A stretch of DNA of 64,000 bases from BOG-932 sp965276835 (GTDB taxonomy: Bacteria > Pseudomonadota > Alphaproteobacteria > BOG-932 > Roseiterribacteraceae), in the NCBI GenBank assembly GCA_965276835.1, contig OZ255631.1, positions 3,534,001 through 3,598,000 on the forward strand, read 5' to 3'. Shown one piece after another: positions 33,868 to 43,193 of this stretch (position 1 is its first letter; every line of letters starts with the position of its first letter). The position numbers and the translations under genes are program-made. The notes below the pieces were generated by a model. The model was not told the origin of the DNA. It did not search any database and saw only the letters and a list, made by a program, of their open reading frames with translations.

Positions 33868-36675
33868 ATGACCCCACGTATCGCCAAAGCCTTGTTGACG
33901 TGCACGTGCCTGGCCGGAGCACTATCCGCAACGCCGGCTTTCGCACAGCAGGCGGCACAGCCTTCGGCCGCTACCACGGGCCTTGAAGAAATCGTCGTGA
34001 CAGCGCGGCGCAAGGAAGAAAAGCTTCAGACCGTGCCGGTCGCGATTACCGCCTTCACGGGCGCGCAAATCCAGAAAGCCAACATCGAATCCTCGTCGGA
34101 TCTCCAACACCACGTTCCATCGCTGATGAGCAGCCAGCAGTCGCGTGACGAGCAGGTGTTCTATCTGCGTGGCCAGGGGCCCAATGGCGGTTCCGGCGGG
34201 TCGCCCGGCGTCATCGCCTATTTCTCTGAGGTTCCGTTCACCGGATCGGGTCCGGGCATCTATTTCGACCTAGACAACCTGCAGGTATTGCGCGGCCCGC
34301 AAGGGACATTGTTCGGCCAGAACACGACCGGTGGCGCCGTCCTTTTCGAGCCGAAGCACCCGACCAACAATTATGAAGGTTACGTTCAGCTGACCCTGGG
34401 TGACTATAACCGGCAGGGCGTCGAGGCGGCGGTCAACATCCCGATCATCGACGACCAACTGCTGCTGCGCGTTGCGGGATCAAAGGAAACGCGCGACGGC
34501 TACACATACAATATCGGCACTCATCAAGATCAGGACAATCGGGATTACTGGTCGGGCCGCATCGGCCTGACTTGGCGGCCGAGCGACAATTTCGAGAATT
34601 ATCTCGTTTACGACAGTCTCTATTCGCACACCAACGGCACTGGGTTGGTTTTGCAGGCGATCAATCCGTCTCGGGATCCGGCGCTGGGCGTGGGACCGGA
34701 CGGGAAGAATCTGTTTCAGGGTTCCTTTGCGCGCACGTTCGGGCTTCCGACAATTAGGGCCACCCTTGCTGAGCAGCGGGCTCTGGGGCCTAGGACAATT
34801 GATACTGACGTCGACGGTCTGGATAAGACCTACAGTTGGGGAATAACCGATATCGCGCGGTGGGATGTGGCGGACAACGTTACACTTAAGAACATCCTGG
34901 CATACCGGGAGATCAAAAATCTCTTGCGCGGCGATTTCGACGGGACACCCCTTATACAGGGCGAATACACGACGCCGGACGGCTGGGAAATCAACAACGC
35001 CCAGTATTCGGACGAAATCCAGCTTCAGGGCAAAGCTCTCGATGACAAACTGAGCTGGATCGGCGGTGCGTTCTTTGAATTCCTGCACCCCGCCGGATTT
35101 ACCCAAGCCGTTGTTCCGACCACAACCTTGATCGGAGGCCTGCCAGCCTACGCGGCAGTCTTTGGGAACGCGTATGGCCAGAATGCGCTAGGCCCGGAAG
35201 GCGAAACGACCCGAACAGAGGCTTTGTTCTTGCAGGGAACCTATGATCTCGGCGGGATTTCGCCAATTCTGGATGGTCTGAAGTTCACCGCAGGCGCTCG
35301 GTATACGTGGGACTATCGCAGTAACAGCAACTTCTCGACGATCGTCATCAAACTTCCGGCAGCGTTCGGTGGCGGTAACCTGACGATTCCATGCGGCCCC
35401 GCCAGCGGACTGGCCTGTACTTACGCCAACCATACGTTCCAGGCACCGACCTGGACTCTGGGACTGGACTATCAGGTCACGCCCGACACCTTGCTCTATG
35501 TAAAGAGCAGCCGCGGCTTTAAGGCCGGCGGGTTCAATGGGGCAGGCGGCGTTCTGTTTCCGAACAAGTATGAATCGGAGTTTGTCACCGACGTGGAGGT
35601 CGGCGCAAAGGTCGATTGGGACATTGCGGGCATCAAGGCTAGAACAAATATCGACGGTTTCCATGACGATTACCGCAATGCGCAACGCGCAATCGGCGTC
35701 CAGTTCGATCTCGTTCCCGGCGATGCCTCGACAGCCAACTCAACGACGGTCATCGCCAACGGCAACGCCGAGATTCAGGGCGTCGAATTCGAGGGCACTA
35801 TCTTGCCGTTCACTGGACTCGAATTGACCGCGAGCTGGTCCTATGTCGACGCGAAATACACGCAGTTCATCATCCCAACCATCGGGGACCGGACCTATTT
35901 GCCCTACCCCTTCGTGCCGAAAAACAAGTTCGGTTTCACGGCGGATTACACGCTTCCGTTCGTGCCGGAGGACATGGGGGATGTCCATCTGATCGGCAGC
36001 TATGTCCATACCGGTCGAATTCAGTATTCCACCGATTCGACCGAGCCTTTCGGTGACGAGCCGGGTTACGGTTTGCTCGATGTTCGCCTCAACTGGAACA
36101 ATGTAGCCGGGCAGCCGATCGACGCCTCGTTCTTCATGACGAACGTCACGGACAACCTGTATTCGATCGGCAAATTCGGCATTTACACCACGGAAGGTTT
36201 CGTCAGCCAGCTTTATGGCGAACCGCAAATGTGGGGCTTCTCGGTGAAATACCGCTTCGGCGAAAACTCCGAGCCCGAGGCAGAACCGGCGGCCTATGTG
36301 CCGCCGCCGGTTCAGGCGCCGGCACCCGCACCGCGCAGCTATCTGGTGTTCTTCGACTTCAACAAGTCGGATCTGACATCGCAAGCGGTCGCGATTGTCG
36401 ACACGGCGGCGAAGAATGCCGGTCCGGCCAAGGTCACGCAGCTGACCGTCACCGGTCACACCGATACGGTCGGCTCGGACGCCTACAACATGCGCCTGTC
36501 CCGCCGCCGCGCGGAATCGGTTGCGGCGCAGCTGGAGAAGGACGGCATCGCGTCATCCGAGATCGAGATCGTTGCCAAGGGCAAGCGCGACCTGCTGGTC
36601 CCGACCGGCGACGGGGTTCGCGAACCCCAGAACCGGCGCGTCCAGATCGTTTATTCCGGTGGCGCGACTTCGTAA
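33868..36675 (+). CDS. TonB-dependent receptor with C-terminal OmpA domain
   Basis: 935 residues. A signal peptide (RIAKALLTCTCLAGALSATP, cut near AFAQQ) is followed by a TonB-box-like EEIVVTARR, a plug domain and a long beta-barrel whose last strand WGFSVKYRF ends in the usual aromatic residue near residue 796. Instead of ending there, the protein continues through a Pro-rich linker (about 802-823) into an OmpA/Pal-type peptidoglycan-binding domain: VFFDFNKSDLT, TVTGHTDTVGSDAYNMRLSR, and NRRVQIVY at the end. Both barrel termini face the periplasm, so the added domain could reach peptidoglycan. It likely imports the cluster's substrate or a siderophore-like ligand. Confidence 0.9.
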   Translation: MTPRIAKALLTCTCLAGALSATPAFAQQAAQPSAATTGLEEIVVTARRKEEKLQTVPVAITAFTGAQIQKANIESSSDLQHHVPSLMSSQQSRDEQVFYLRGQGPNGGSGGSPGVIAYFSEVPFTGSGPGIYFDLDNLQVLRGPQGTLFGQNTTGGAVLFEPKHPTNNYEGYVQLTLGDYNRQGVEAAVNIPIIDDQLLLRVAGSKETRDGYTYNIGTHQDQDNRDYWSGRIGLTWRPSDNFENYLVYDSLYSHTNGTGLVLQAINPSRDPALGVGPDGKNLFQGSFARTFGLPTIRATLAEQRALGPRTIDTDVDGLDKTYSWGITDIARWDVADNVTLKNILAYREIKNLLRGDFDGTPLIQGEYTTPDGWEINNAQYSDEIQLQGKALDDKLSWIGGAFFEFLHPAGFTQAVVPTTTLIGGLPAYAAVFGNAYGQNALGPEGETTRTEALFLQGTYDLGGISPILDGLKFTAGARYTWDYRSNSNFSTIVIKLPAAFGGGNLTIPCGPASGLACTYANHTFQAPTWTLGLDYQVTPDTLLYVKSSRGFKAGGFNGAGGVLFPNKYESEFVTDVEVGAKVDWDIAGIKARTNIDGFHDDYRNAQRAIGVQFDLVPGDASTANSTTVIANGNAEIQGVEFEGTILPFTGLELTASWSYVDAKYTQFIIPTIGDRTYLPYPFVPKNKFGFTADYTLPFVPEDMGDVHLIGSYVHTGRIQYSTDSTEPFGDEPGYGLLDVRLNWNNVAGQPIDASFFMTNVTDNLYSIGKFGIYTTEGFVSQLYGEPQMWGFSVKYRFGENSEPEAEPAAYVPPPVQAPAPAPRSYLVFFDFNKSDLTSQAVAIVDTAAKNAGPAKVTQLTVTGHTDTVGSDAYNMRLSRRRAESVAAQLEKDGIASSEIEIVAKGKRDLLVPTGDGVREPQNRRVQIVYSGGATS

Positions 36676-36695
36676 GCCGCGCGCATAGTCAAAAG

Positions 36696-36728
36696 AAAGC
36701 GGCGCTCCCTCGGGGGCACCGCTTTTTT
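36696..36728. terminator. bidirectional Rho-independent terminator
   Basis: The arms AAGCGGCGCTCCC and GGGGGCACCGCTT pair imperfectly around a short loop and are followed by a run of T on the plus strand; on the minus strand a TTTCTTTT run follows. It sits between the convergent TonB-receptor and amidohydrolase genes. Confidence 0.8.
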
Positions 36729-36734
36729 GTTGGT

Positions 36735-37940
36735 TCACGACGGGAGCAAAAGCTCGCCGTTTTTCACGAAGAATTTCTCCATCACCGCCGGCCCCAACCG
36801 TTCCAGCCGCTTGGCGAAACGACCCATCGGGTCCTTGCCGCCTTCCAGATGGGGGAAGTCGCTGGCATAGCAATAGACGTCTTCTAGACCATACCGGTCG
36901 ATATAATCATCGACAGGCTCGAAATCGAAAGCCGTCACCCGCACGTTGCGGCGGATAAATTCGGACGGTTTCATCGACAGCGGGATGGTCTTGGTTTTCG
37001 AGAATAGCTGGTTGTGTTCGTGCCACATATCGAGCGAACTGGCGAGCGGGCCGATCCAGAACGATCCCACCTCGATCACACCGAAGCGCAAAGTCGGGTG
37101 ACGGTCGAATACTCCGCCATTCACCATCGTCGCCAGAAAATTCTGGGTCGGCAGGTGGATAATCGACAGGTTCCAGGGGCTCAGATTCACCTCGCCGGTG
37201 GTCTTGTAACCCTCGAAGGCCGGGGCATCGCCCCAGGCGTCGGTCTTCAGAAACCCGCCCTCGCTGCCGATATGCAGCGTGGCGGTCGCGTCACGCTCGG
37301 TGATCAGCTGCCAGAACGGGTCGAGGTCGGTATCGGCGGGCGATTTCCCGCCAGGAAGAATGGCACTCATGATCAGAATCGCACGTATGCCGCTGTCCAG
37401 CAGATGACGGGTATTGGCGACCAGGTCATTCACTGTGTCGCCATAGACGACCGGCACCGGGCGAATGCGGTCGGACACTTTGGCGGCGCGGATCGCCCAG
37501 TTGTTGTTGGCGTCGAACAGCGCCCGGCCATAGGCTTTCCGGTCGCCCTTGAACTGCGGCATGAAACCGTATTCTGGCGGAAAGTTGAACAGCATGGAGC
37601 CGAAGACCGCGACCGCCGAGGGAAACATCATCTGCCGGGCGACCCCCGTGCGATCCATGATCTCGACACGGCGCGCCGGATCGACCGCGCCTGGCGCTGC
37701 GGGGCCCTTCATCCGCCAGATCGTTTCATCGGTCAGCGGCGCGTCGTCTTTTTTGTACTCGGGAAAATTTGCACCTGTCGGATCGTTCGGCGGCAGCTGC
37801 TGGAAGATGCTGGCGAATTCGTCGGTGGCCGCGCCGAATTCCTGGCGCCAGAGCTGCGATGGAATCATCTCATGCGTGTCGACATCGATGATGCGCCCGG
37901 CATAGGCCGCCAACGCCTCGGGTATCGCGAGAGTCCCCAT
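36735..37940 (-). CDS. amidohydrolase 2 family, ACMSD-like
   Basis: 401 residues from ATG 37,940 with GGAAGG upstream. Metal-site features of the TIM-barrel amidohydrolase 2 family are visible: RIIDVDTHEMIPS near the N-terminus, VIEVGSFWIGPLA, and YASDFPHLEGG near the C-terminus. Relatives are decarboxylases and hydrolases acting on C-C bonds of ring-cleavage products (ACMSD, gamma-resorcylate decarboxylase). The substrate cannot be deduced. It is divergent from the MaoC gene, with 91 bp between the starts, and convergent to the TonB receptor. Confidence 0.85.
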   Translation of the reverse strand: MGTLAIPEALAAYAGRIIDVDTHEMIPSQLWRQEFGAATDEFASIFQQLPPNDPTGANFPEYKKDDAPLTDETIWRMKGPAAPGAVDPARRVEIMDRTGVARQMMFPSAVAVFGSMLFNFPPEYGFMPQFKGDRKAYGRALFDANNNWAIRAAKVSDRIRPVPVVYGDTVNDLVANTRHLLDSGIRAILIMSAILPGGKSPADTDLDPFWQLITERDATATLHIGSEGGFLKTDAWGDAPAFEGYKTTGEVNLSPWNLSIIHLPTQNFLATMVNGGVFDRHPTLRFGVIEVGSFWIGPLASSLDMWHEHNQLFSKTKTIPLSMKPSEFIRRNVRVTAFDFEPVDDYIDRYGLEDVYCYASDFPHLEGGKDPMGRFAKRLERLGPAVMEKFFVKNGELLLPS

Positions 37941-38031
37941 AAATCTTGCCTTCCTATCCGACTTTATGTCGTATGAGTGCTGGCACTTTAACGCCAAAAC
38001 GGCCCAACACGCACTGCAAAGCGACCCGCCC

Positions 38032-38493
38032 ATGGAAATCGACTATCGCGATATCGAGAGCATGCGGGCTGCGATCGATCCGAACTTTACCGCCTGGAGC
38101 AACACGGTCGAAGTCACGCAGGAACTGATCGACGATTTCGCCCGGCTGTCGGGCGACGATTATTGGATTCATACCGACCCCGCGCGGGCGCAGGCGGAAA
38201 GCCCATATGGCACAACGATCGCGCACGGCATGCTGGTGCAGTCCCTGGTCGGACGCCTTGCCATGAAAACCCCGTTCGAGGTCACCGGTTTCCGCAACAT
38301 GGTGAATTACGGCTCGGCCCGGCTGCGCTTTCCGACGCCTGTGCCGGCCGGCAGCGCCATCCATGCAAGATGCCGAGTCAAACAGGTCAAGCCGACAGGC
38401 CCGGGCACGCTGCTGACGCTGGAAATCCACATCCACGTGGTCGGCAACGACCGCCCGAGCGTCACCAACGAGGTTCTTATCCTCTATATGTGA
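38032..38493 (+). CDS. MaoC-like hydratase/dehydratase
   Basis: 153 residues from ATG 38,032; an ATG at 37,966 would add 22 atypical residues. The hot-dog fold hydratase motif GDDYWIHTDPARAQAESPYG followed by TTIAHGML contains the Asp and His of the MaoC active site. Such enzymes add or remove water at the enoyl/3-hydroxyacyl-CoA step. It stands alone on the plus strand and is the only enoyl-CoA hydratase-type enzyme seen in this cluster. Confidence 0.8.
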   Translation: MEIDYRDIESMRAAIDPNFTAWSNTVEVTQELIDDFARLSGDDYWIHTDPARAQAESPYGTTIAHGMLVQSLVGRLAMKTPFEVTGFRNMVNYGSARLRFPTPVPAGSAIHARCRVKQVKPTGPGTLLTLEIHIHVVGNDRPSVTNEVLILYM

Positions 38494-38511
38494 CGCCCAG
38501 GCGGGTAACCG

Positions 38512-38919
38512 TTATTTGTCCATCACCGTCGGCGGATCGCCGGCGTTGGCGACAAAGACGACAAGGAACTTGGCCGGTTCGGTCTTGCTCGCGTTGCCGC
38601 TAACGAGATGGTGCGCACCCGGTGCCTCGAACCAGCCTTCGCCCGGCCCCAGCACCTTCTCCGGCTCACCCTCGACCTGCGTACGGATCTTGCCCGAGAG
38701 TACATAGGCATAGACGAACGCCGAGCCGTGGCGATGCGACGGCGATTCCGCCCCCGGCGCATACGACACCGTCACCACGTTCATCACCTTGCCCGGCATA
38801 TCGGGTAAGGCATGCATGAACTGCGGAACGACGGTCGCTGCCGTGTCGGTTGCGGCGAAGGAAGCCGCACCAAAGAGCAAGGCAGCGGTCACGGCCGCCA
38901 AACCGAAATACCGGGTCAT
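38512..38919 (-). CDS. secreted cupin-domain protein
   Basis: 135 residues. A signal peptide (YFGLAAVTAALLFGAASFAA) is followed by one cupin barrel with metal-binding His residues in SPSHRHGSAFVYAYVLSG and a later APGAHHLVSG. The export signal places it in the periplasm. Role unknown: such cupins bind metals or small phenols. Its ATG overlaps the stop of the AhpD-like gene (ATGA), so the two are coupled. Confidence 0.82.
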   Translation of the reverse strand: MTRYFGLAAVTAALLFGAASFAATDTAATVVPQFMHALPDMPGKVMNVVTVSYAPGAESPSHRHGSAFVYAYVLSGKIRTQVEGEPEKVLGPGEGWFEAPGAHHLVSGNASKTEPAKFLVVFVANAGDPPTVMDK

Positions 38920-39377
38920 GCCGCAACGTCCATCTTCGGGGCCAGAACCACCGTCTTGCGGAACGGGACAGCGACCCGGTTCCAGGCGTTGATCGCGATG
39001 ATGACGAGCGTCAGGTCAGCCAGTGCACGGCCCGGAAATTGCGCCGCCGCATCGGCATAAAGCGTATCGTCGATATGGCCGGCGCCCAGCGCGGTCACCG
39101 CCTCGGTCCAGGCCAGTGCCGCCTGCTCGCGCAATGTGAACAGATCGGTTTCCCGCCAACCGGAAAGCAACGCCAGCCGGCCGGGATTTTCACCGTCCTT
39201 AATCGCCTCTGCGGTATGCACCGCCATGCAGAAGGCACAATGATTGATCTGTGAGGCGCGCAGCTTCACCAGATGGATCAGCTCCCGCTCGATACCGGTT
39301 TTCTGCGCCGCCTGTTCCAGCGCGAACAACGCCTTGTAGACCTCGGGCGCTGCCTGCTCGACTTTCATCCGTTCCAT
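38916..39377 (-). CDS. AhpD/carboxymuconolactone decarboxylase-like protein
   Basis: 153 residues. The helical core contains ELIHLVKLRASQINHCAFCM with the AhpD redox pair CAFC and a following His (AVHTAEA), the signature of alkylhydroperoxidase-D-type proteins. It probably reduces organic peroxides or quinone-like electrophiles. First gene of a two-gene operon with the secreted cupin, divergent from a MocR regulator across 83 bp. Confidence 0.85.
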   Translation of the reverse strand: MERMKVEQAAPEVYKALFALEQAAQKTGIERELIHLVKLRASQINHCAFCMAVHTAEAIKDGENPGRLALLSGWRETDLFTLREQAALAWTEAVTALGAGHIDDTLYADAAAQFPGRALADLTLVIIAINAWNRVAVPFRKTVVLAPKMDVAA

Positions 39378-39389
39378 GACACTCTCCTC

Positions 39390-39449
39390 TTGAACCCATT
39401 CTCAGATAAGATCAGCTTGATGCAGACATAAGCACCAAGTTAGGTTCAA
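39390..39449. promoter_or_regulatory. inverted repeat in the ahpD-like/MocR divergent promoter
   Basis: TTGAACC (39,390-39,396) and GGTTCAA (39,443-39,449) are exact complements 46 bp apart between two divergent starts. MocR regulators often bind widely spaced half-sites next to their own gene, so this is the natural candidate operator. Confidence 0.5.
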
Positions 39450-39460
39450 ATGGCTGTACC

Positions 39461-40903
39461 ATGATTGACGCCCCGCAAAACGTCCTCGCCCTGACCGTCG
39501 ACCGCGCGAGCCCGGTACCGCTGCAGCGGCAGATCCGCGAGGCGATCCGCGACGGCATCCTGAGCGGCCGCCTTCTATCGGGCAGGCGGCTTCCCTCCTG
39601 GCATGAGCTGGCCGGGGAATTGAACGTTGCGCGCGGAACGGTGAAGGCGGCCTATGACTGGCTGGGGGGCGAGGGGCTGATCGTCGGGCGCGGTGCGCAA
39701 GGCACATTCGTCACCGCCGACTTCGCCCGCCCGATCGAGCCCGCGTTGCCTGACGGGGCCCTCGCCGGCAGCGACCGGTTTTATCCCTATCAGTGGGGCG
39801 CGCCGCCTTTGCCCTTCCAGTTGGGCGTGCCGGCGCTGGACCAGTTTCCCCGCGTGTTGTGGGCGCGCGCCGCCAGCCGTGCCGTGCGGACCCTGACGTT
39901 CGGAACGATGTCTTATCCCGACCCTGCGGGGTGGCCGCCGCTGCGCGCGGCGATCGCCGGCTACGTTGCCTCCGCCCGCGGCGTTTTATGCGAACCGTCG
40001 CAGATATTCATGACCGCGGGCTATACCGGGGCACTGGACCTGATCGCCCGCGCGGTCGGCCTGGGCCAGCCGAAATGCTGGATCGAAGACCCCGGCTTTT
40101 TCCGGGCGCGCACGGCGTTGGAGATCGCCGGTATCGCGCAAATCGCCGTGCCGGTCGACGATGAAGGGATCGACGTCGTGGCCGGCATCGCGCTGGCGCC
40201 CGATGCAAGGCTGGCGCTGGTCACTCCATCCCACCAGTCGCCGCTCGGCATGGCGATGAGCCTGGCCAGGCGCAGCGCGTTGCTGAACTGGGCGGCCGAT
40301 ACCGGCGCGTGGATCGTAGAAGACGATTATTATGGTGAGTTTCGCGCCAAGGGCCGACCGATCCCGGCACTCGCGAGCCTCGATGGCCGTGGACGCACGC
40401 TCTATGTCGGGTCGTTCAGCAAGGTGATGATGCCGGCGCTGCGTCTGGGCTATGTCATCGTTCCACCGGCGCTGGCTCCGGTATTCCGCGAGATCACGTC
40501 GTTCCTGATCCCGGCGCCCGCCCCCGCCGTTCAAATTGCCCTAGCCGAGTTCATCGAGAAGGGCCACTTCGCCCGGCACATCCGGCGTATGATCCCTCTG
40601 TATGGCGAACGCCGCCAAGCCCTGGCCGAGGCTCTGCGCGAGACTTTCGGCGACAAGGTTCGCATCGGCATGCAATCGAACGGTATCCATTTGATCGCCT
40701 GGTTCGACACCGCGCTGCCGGACACCGAACTGGAGGCGCGCGCGGCGTCGCTCGGTGTTGCGGCGCTGTCGCCCTGGTCCGTCAACCGCGCATTGCCGCC
40801 GGCATTGGTTCTGGGCTTTGCCAACGTGCCCGCCGACAAGGCCCGGGCAGAAGTGGCGCGGCTGGCCGGCGCGCTCGCGCTGAAGCTGAATCATCAAAAC
40901 TGA
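39461..40903 (+). CDS. MocR/PdxR-type GntR regulator with aminotransferase domain
   Basis: 480 residues. The N-terminal winged helix has QRQIREAIRDGILSGRLLSG and LAGELNVARGTVKAAYDWL; from about residue 110 the protein is a fold-type I aminotransferase with the PLP-binding Lys expected in YVGSFSKVMMPALRLGY. MocR proteins sense PLP or an amino compound and do not catalyse transamination in the cell. Divergent from the AhpD-like/cupin operon, which it likely controls through the inverted repeat between them. Confidence 0.88.
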   Translation: MIDAPQNVLALTVDRASPVPLQRQIREAIRDGILSGRLLSGRRLPSWHELAGELNVARGTVKAAYDWLGGEGLIVGRGAQGTFVTADFARPIEPALPDGALAGSDRFYPYQWGAPPLPFQLGVPALDQFPRVLWARAASRAVRTLTFGTMSYPDPAGWPPLRAAIAGYVASARGVLCEPSQIFMTAGYTGALDLIARAVGLGQPKCWIEDPGFFRARTALEIAGIAQIAVPVDDEGIDVVAGIALAPDARLALVTPSHQSPLGMAMSLARRSALLNWAADTGAWIVEDDYYGEFRAKGRPIPALASLDGRGRTLYVGSFSKVMMPALRLGYVIVPPALAPVFREITSFLIPAPAPAVQIALAEFIEKGHFARHIRRMIPLYGERRQALAEALRETFGDKVRIGMQSNGIHLIAWFDTALPDTELEARAASLGVAALSPWSVNRALPPALVLGFANVPADKARAEVARLAGALALKLNHQN

Positions 40904-41183
40904 ATCCCCACGCATAAATTATTGCGCGAATGCCCCATCTGCTTGTACGAATAGCCCGCAACCGCGTCGATTAAGCGAGCGTGGGCTACGAAAATCGACG
41001 GTCGCCGCCGCTTATGGGACTTGGGCTCGCCGAAATGCGGCGAAAACTCCTGAAATTGCGTGTGACGGCTTATCGTCCGCTTAGACGATGTGCGGGCCGC
41101 TCTTCGTCGTCACATTGCGGGCGTCGCCCAGGTGTGCGGACAGTTTGAAATTCATGCCCTGACGGGGCAAAGGGGAACGAGAG

Positions 41184-42326
41184 ATGAAGTTTTCGATCAT
41201 TTATGAAGCGCAGATGGTGGACACCTCGCGCGAGAACGAGGCCAAGGTCTTCGCCGATATGGTCGAAGAATGCGTGTTGGCGGAGGAGATGGGCTTCGAC
41301 TGCATCTGGTCGGTCGAGCATCACTGCCTGACGCAGTATGCGCATCTGTCGGCGCCGGAGAGCTTCCTGGCGTTCATCGCGGGCCGCACCAAGCGCATCC
41401 ATGTCGGCCACGGTGTCGTCTGCCTGCCGTTCAAGATGAACCACCCGATCAAGGTTGCCGAGCGTGTCGCAACGCTGGACCTGCTGTCGCGCGGCCGTCT
41501 GCATTTTGGCGTCGGCAAGGGTGGCACGGTTCAGGAGACCGGCGCCTTCGACACGAAGCTTGAGGACGTGACACCCCAGGTCGACGAGTCGATGTACATG
41601 ATCCCGAAGATGTGGATGCAGGAGGTGTTCGAACACCACAGCGACATCATCAACATCCCGCCGCGCCCGATACATCCCAAGCCGTTCCAGGATCCGCACC
41701 CGCTGATGTACATGGCGTGCACCCGCGAGGAAGCGCTTCAGATCGCCGGTTCGCGCGGTTTGGGCGCCCTGGTGCTCGGCTTCTCCGGACCGGACGAGAT
41801 CGCAAAGAAAAACGCGATCTATCGTGAAGCCTATAAGAACCGTAAGCCCGAGGATCAGGTCGGCTTCCGCCCGCATTCGCATCTGGCGGCTTTGTGCCCG
41901 GCCATTATTCTGGACGACGCCGAGAAGGCCAAGCGCATCGGCGTTCGCGGCCAGCGCTTCTTCGCGGAATCGATCCGCTATTGGTATGCCGGCGGCGACA
42001 AGCCGCAGGTTGACGATCTGGATGCCGACGTCCAGATGGCCAAACTTGAGGCATCCAAGGAGCAGATCGTCGCTTATCTCGGCCAGGAAAAGATCCCGGT
42101 CACCGATGCGTCGACCAGCAACTATCACGTCGAGGAAGATGCTTACGGCTCGGTCGACCAGGCCATCCGTTATGTCGAGCGGCTGATCGCGTCGGGCGCC
42201 GACGAGATTCTCTTCCTGGTGCAGATGGGCACCGTCCCGCACGAAGCGACGATGGAAACCATCCGTAATATCGGCAAGTACCTGATTCCGCACTTCAAGG
42301 CCAAATTGGCCGTCGCCGCGGAGTAA
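41184..42326 (+). CDS. luciferase-like flavin-dependent monooxygenase
   Basis: 380 residues. N-terminal KFSIIYEAQM, the EEMGFDCIWSVEHHCLTQYA block and the SRGRLHFGVGKGG segment identify the bacterial luciferase-like (LLM class) FMN/F420-dependent family. Such enzymes insert oxygen into a ketone or hydroxylate a ring using reduced flavin supplied by a separate reductase. A 280-bp leader precedes it and a strong terminator follows, so it is probably a single-gene unit. It fits a Baeyer-Villiger or hydroxylation step in the catabolic pathway, which is inference. Confidence 0.88.
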   Translation: MKFSIIYEAQMVDTSRENEAKVFADMVEECVLAEEMGFDCIWSVEHHCLTQYAHLSAPESFLAFIAGRTKRIHVGHGVVCLPFKMNHPIKVAERVATLDLLSRGRLHFGVGKGGTVQETGAFDTKLEDVTPQVDESMYMIPKMWMQEVFEHHSDIINIPPRPIHPKPFQDPHPLMYMACTREEALQIAGSRGLGALVLGFSGPDEIAKKNAIYREAYKNRKPEDQVGFRPHSHLAALCPAIILDDAEKAKRIGVRGQRFFAESIRYWYAGGDKPQVDDLDADVQMAKLEASKEQIVAYLGQEKIPVTDASTSNYHVEEDAYGSVDQAIRYVERLIASGADEILFLVQMGTVPHEATMETIRNIGKYLIPHFKAKLAVAAE

Positions 42327-42344
42327 TCGGCAAGGCAAAACGAA

Positions 42345-42379
42345 AACGGCGCCGACCTCAAAATCGGCGCCGTTTTTTT
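42345..42379 (+). terminator. Rho-independent terminator after the luciferase-like gene
   Basis: AACGGCGCCGA and TCGGCGCCGTT form a perfect 11-bp stem with an 8-base loop, followed by a T run. It ends the transcript of the monooxygenase gene. Confidence 0.93.
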
Positions 42380-42410
42380 GACAAGAGACAGGGAAGAACG
42401 GGGATAGAAG

Positions 42411-43193
42411 ATGGCAAAGGAATTCGCGAGCAAGTCGGTCCTGATCACCGGCGCGGCGTCGGGCATCGGCAAGGCGGCGGCCTATCGCTGGGCCGATGAA
42501 GGCGCGCAGGTCTGCATCGCCGACATGGACATTCCGCGCGCCGAAACCGTGGCGGCGGACATCGTCTCCAAGGGCGGCACGGCATTCGCGACCAAGGTCG
42601 ACGTCTCCAGCAAGGAAGACAACGACCGCATGGTGGCCGAAACTGTCGCCAAATACGGCAAGTTGGACATCGCCTTCCTGAACGCCGGCTATTACGGCCC
42701 GGGCACCAGCTTCGACGACGACGACATCACCGCCTTCGACCGCATCATCGCAATCAATCTGCGCGGCTGTTTTCTGGGCATCCGGGCAGCCGGCAAGGTC
42801 ATCCAATCGGGCGGCGCGATCGTCGTCACCGGTTCGACCGGCGGCATCCTCGGGTTGGCCAACAACCCAGCCTATAGTGCCTCCAAGCACGGCCTGATCG
42901 GCCTGATCCGCTCGGCAGCCGAGCCGTTGGCCGCCAAGGGCGCGCGGATCAACGCGATCCTGCCCGGTGGAGTCAACACGCCGCTGAATTTCGGCGAGAT
43001 GGTCGACACCTATGTCGCACCGCAGGACCTGAAGGCGCCGCCGTTTCGCGGCTACGGCGAATCGCAGCACATAGCGGAAGTCGCCTTGTTCCTGGCGAGT
43101 TCACGTGCATCCTTCATCAATGGCAGCGCGCAGGTCGTCGATGGCGGCCTGACCTCGAGTTTCGCCGCCGTCCGTTACGAGAAAGCCGACTGA
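42411..43193 (+). CDS. short-chain dehydrogenase/reductase
   Basis: 260 residues, a classical SDR: TGAASGIGKAAA cofactor motif, LNAGYYG, catalytic Ser in IVVTGSTGGI and Tyr/Lys in YSASK, then NAILPGGVNTPL and the closing INGSAQVVDGGLTS. NAD-type specificity is suggested by ADMDIPRAE after the second beta strand. An ApbE-like frame begins at its very end, so the two genes are probably cotranscribed. Confidence 0.9.
   Translation: MAKEFASKSVLITGAASGIGKAAAYRWADEGAQVCIADMDIPRAETVAADIVSKGGTAFATKVDVSSKEDNDRMVAETVAKYGKLDIAFLNAGYYGPGTSFDDDDITAFDRIIAINLRGCFLGIRAAGKVIQSGGAIVVTGSTGGILGLANNPAYSASKHGLIGLIRSAAEPLAAKGARINAILPGGVNTPLNFGEMVDTYVAPQDLKAPPFRGYGESQHIAEVALFLASSRASFINGSAQVVDGGLTSSFAAVRYEKAD

Noticed and set aside
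41070..43070. 666-codon minus-strand frame opposite the monooxygenase and SDR
   Set aside because: Antisense shadow of two well-supported genes, rich in Arg, Asp and Gly with no fold signature.
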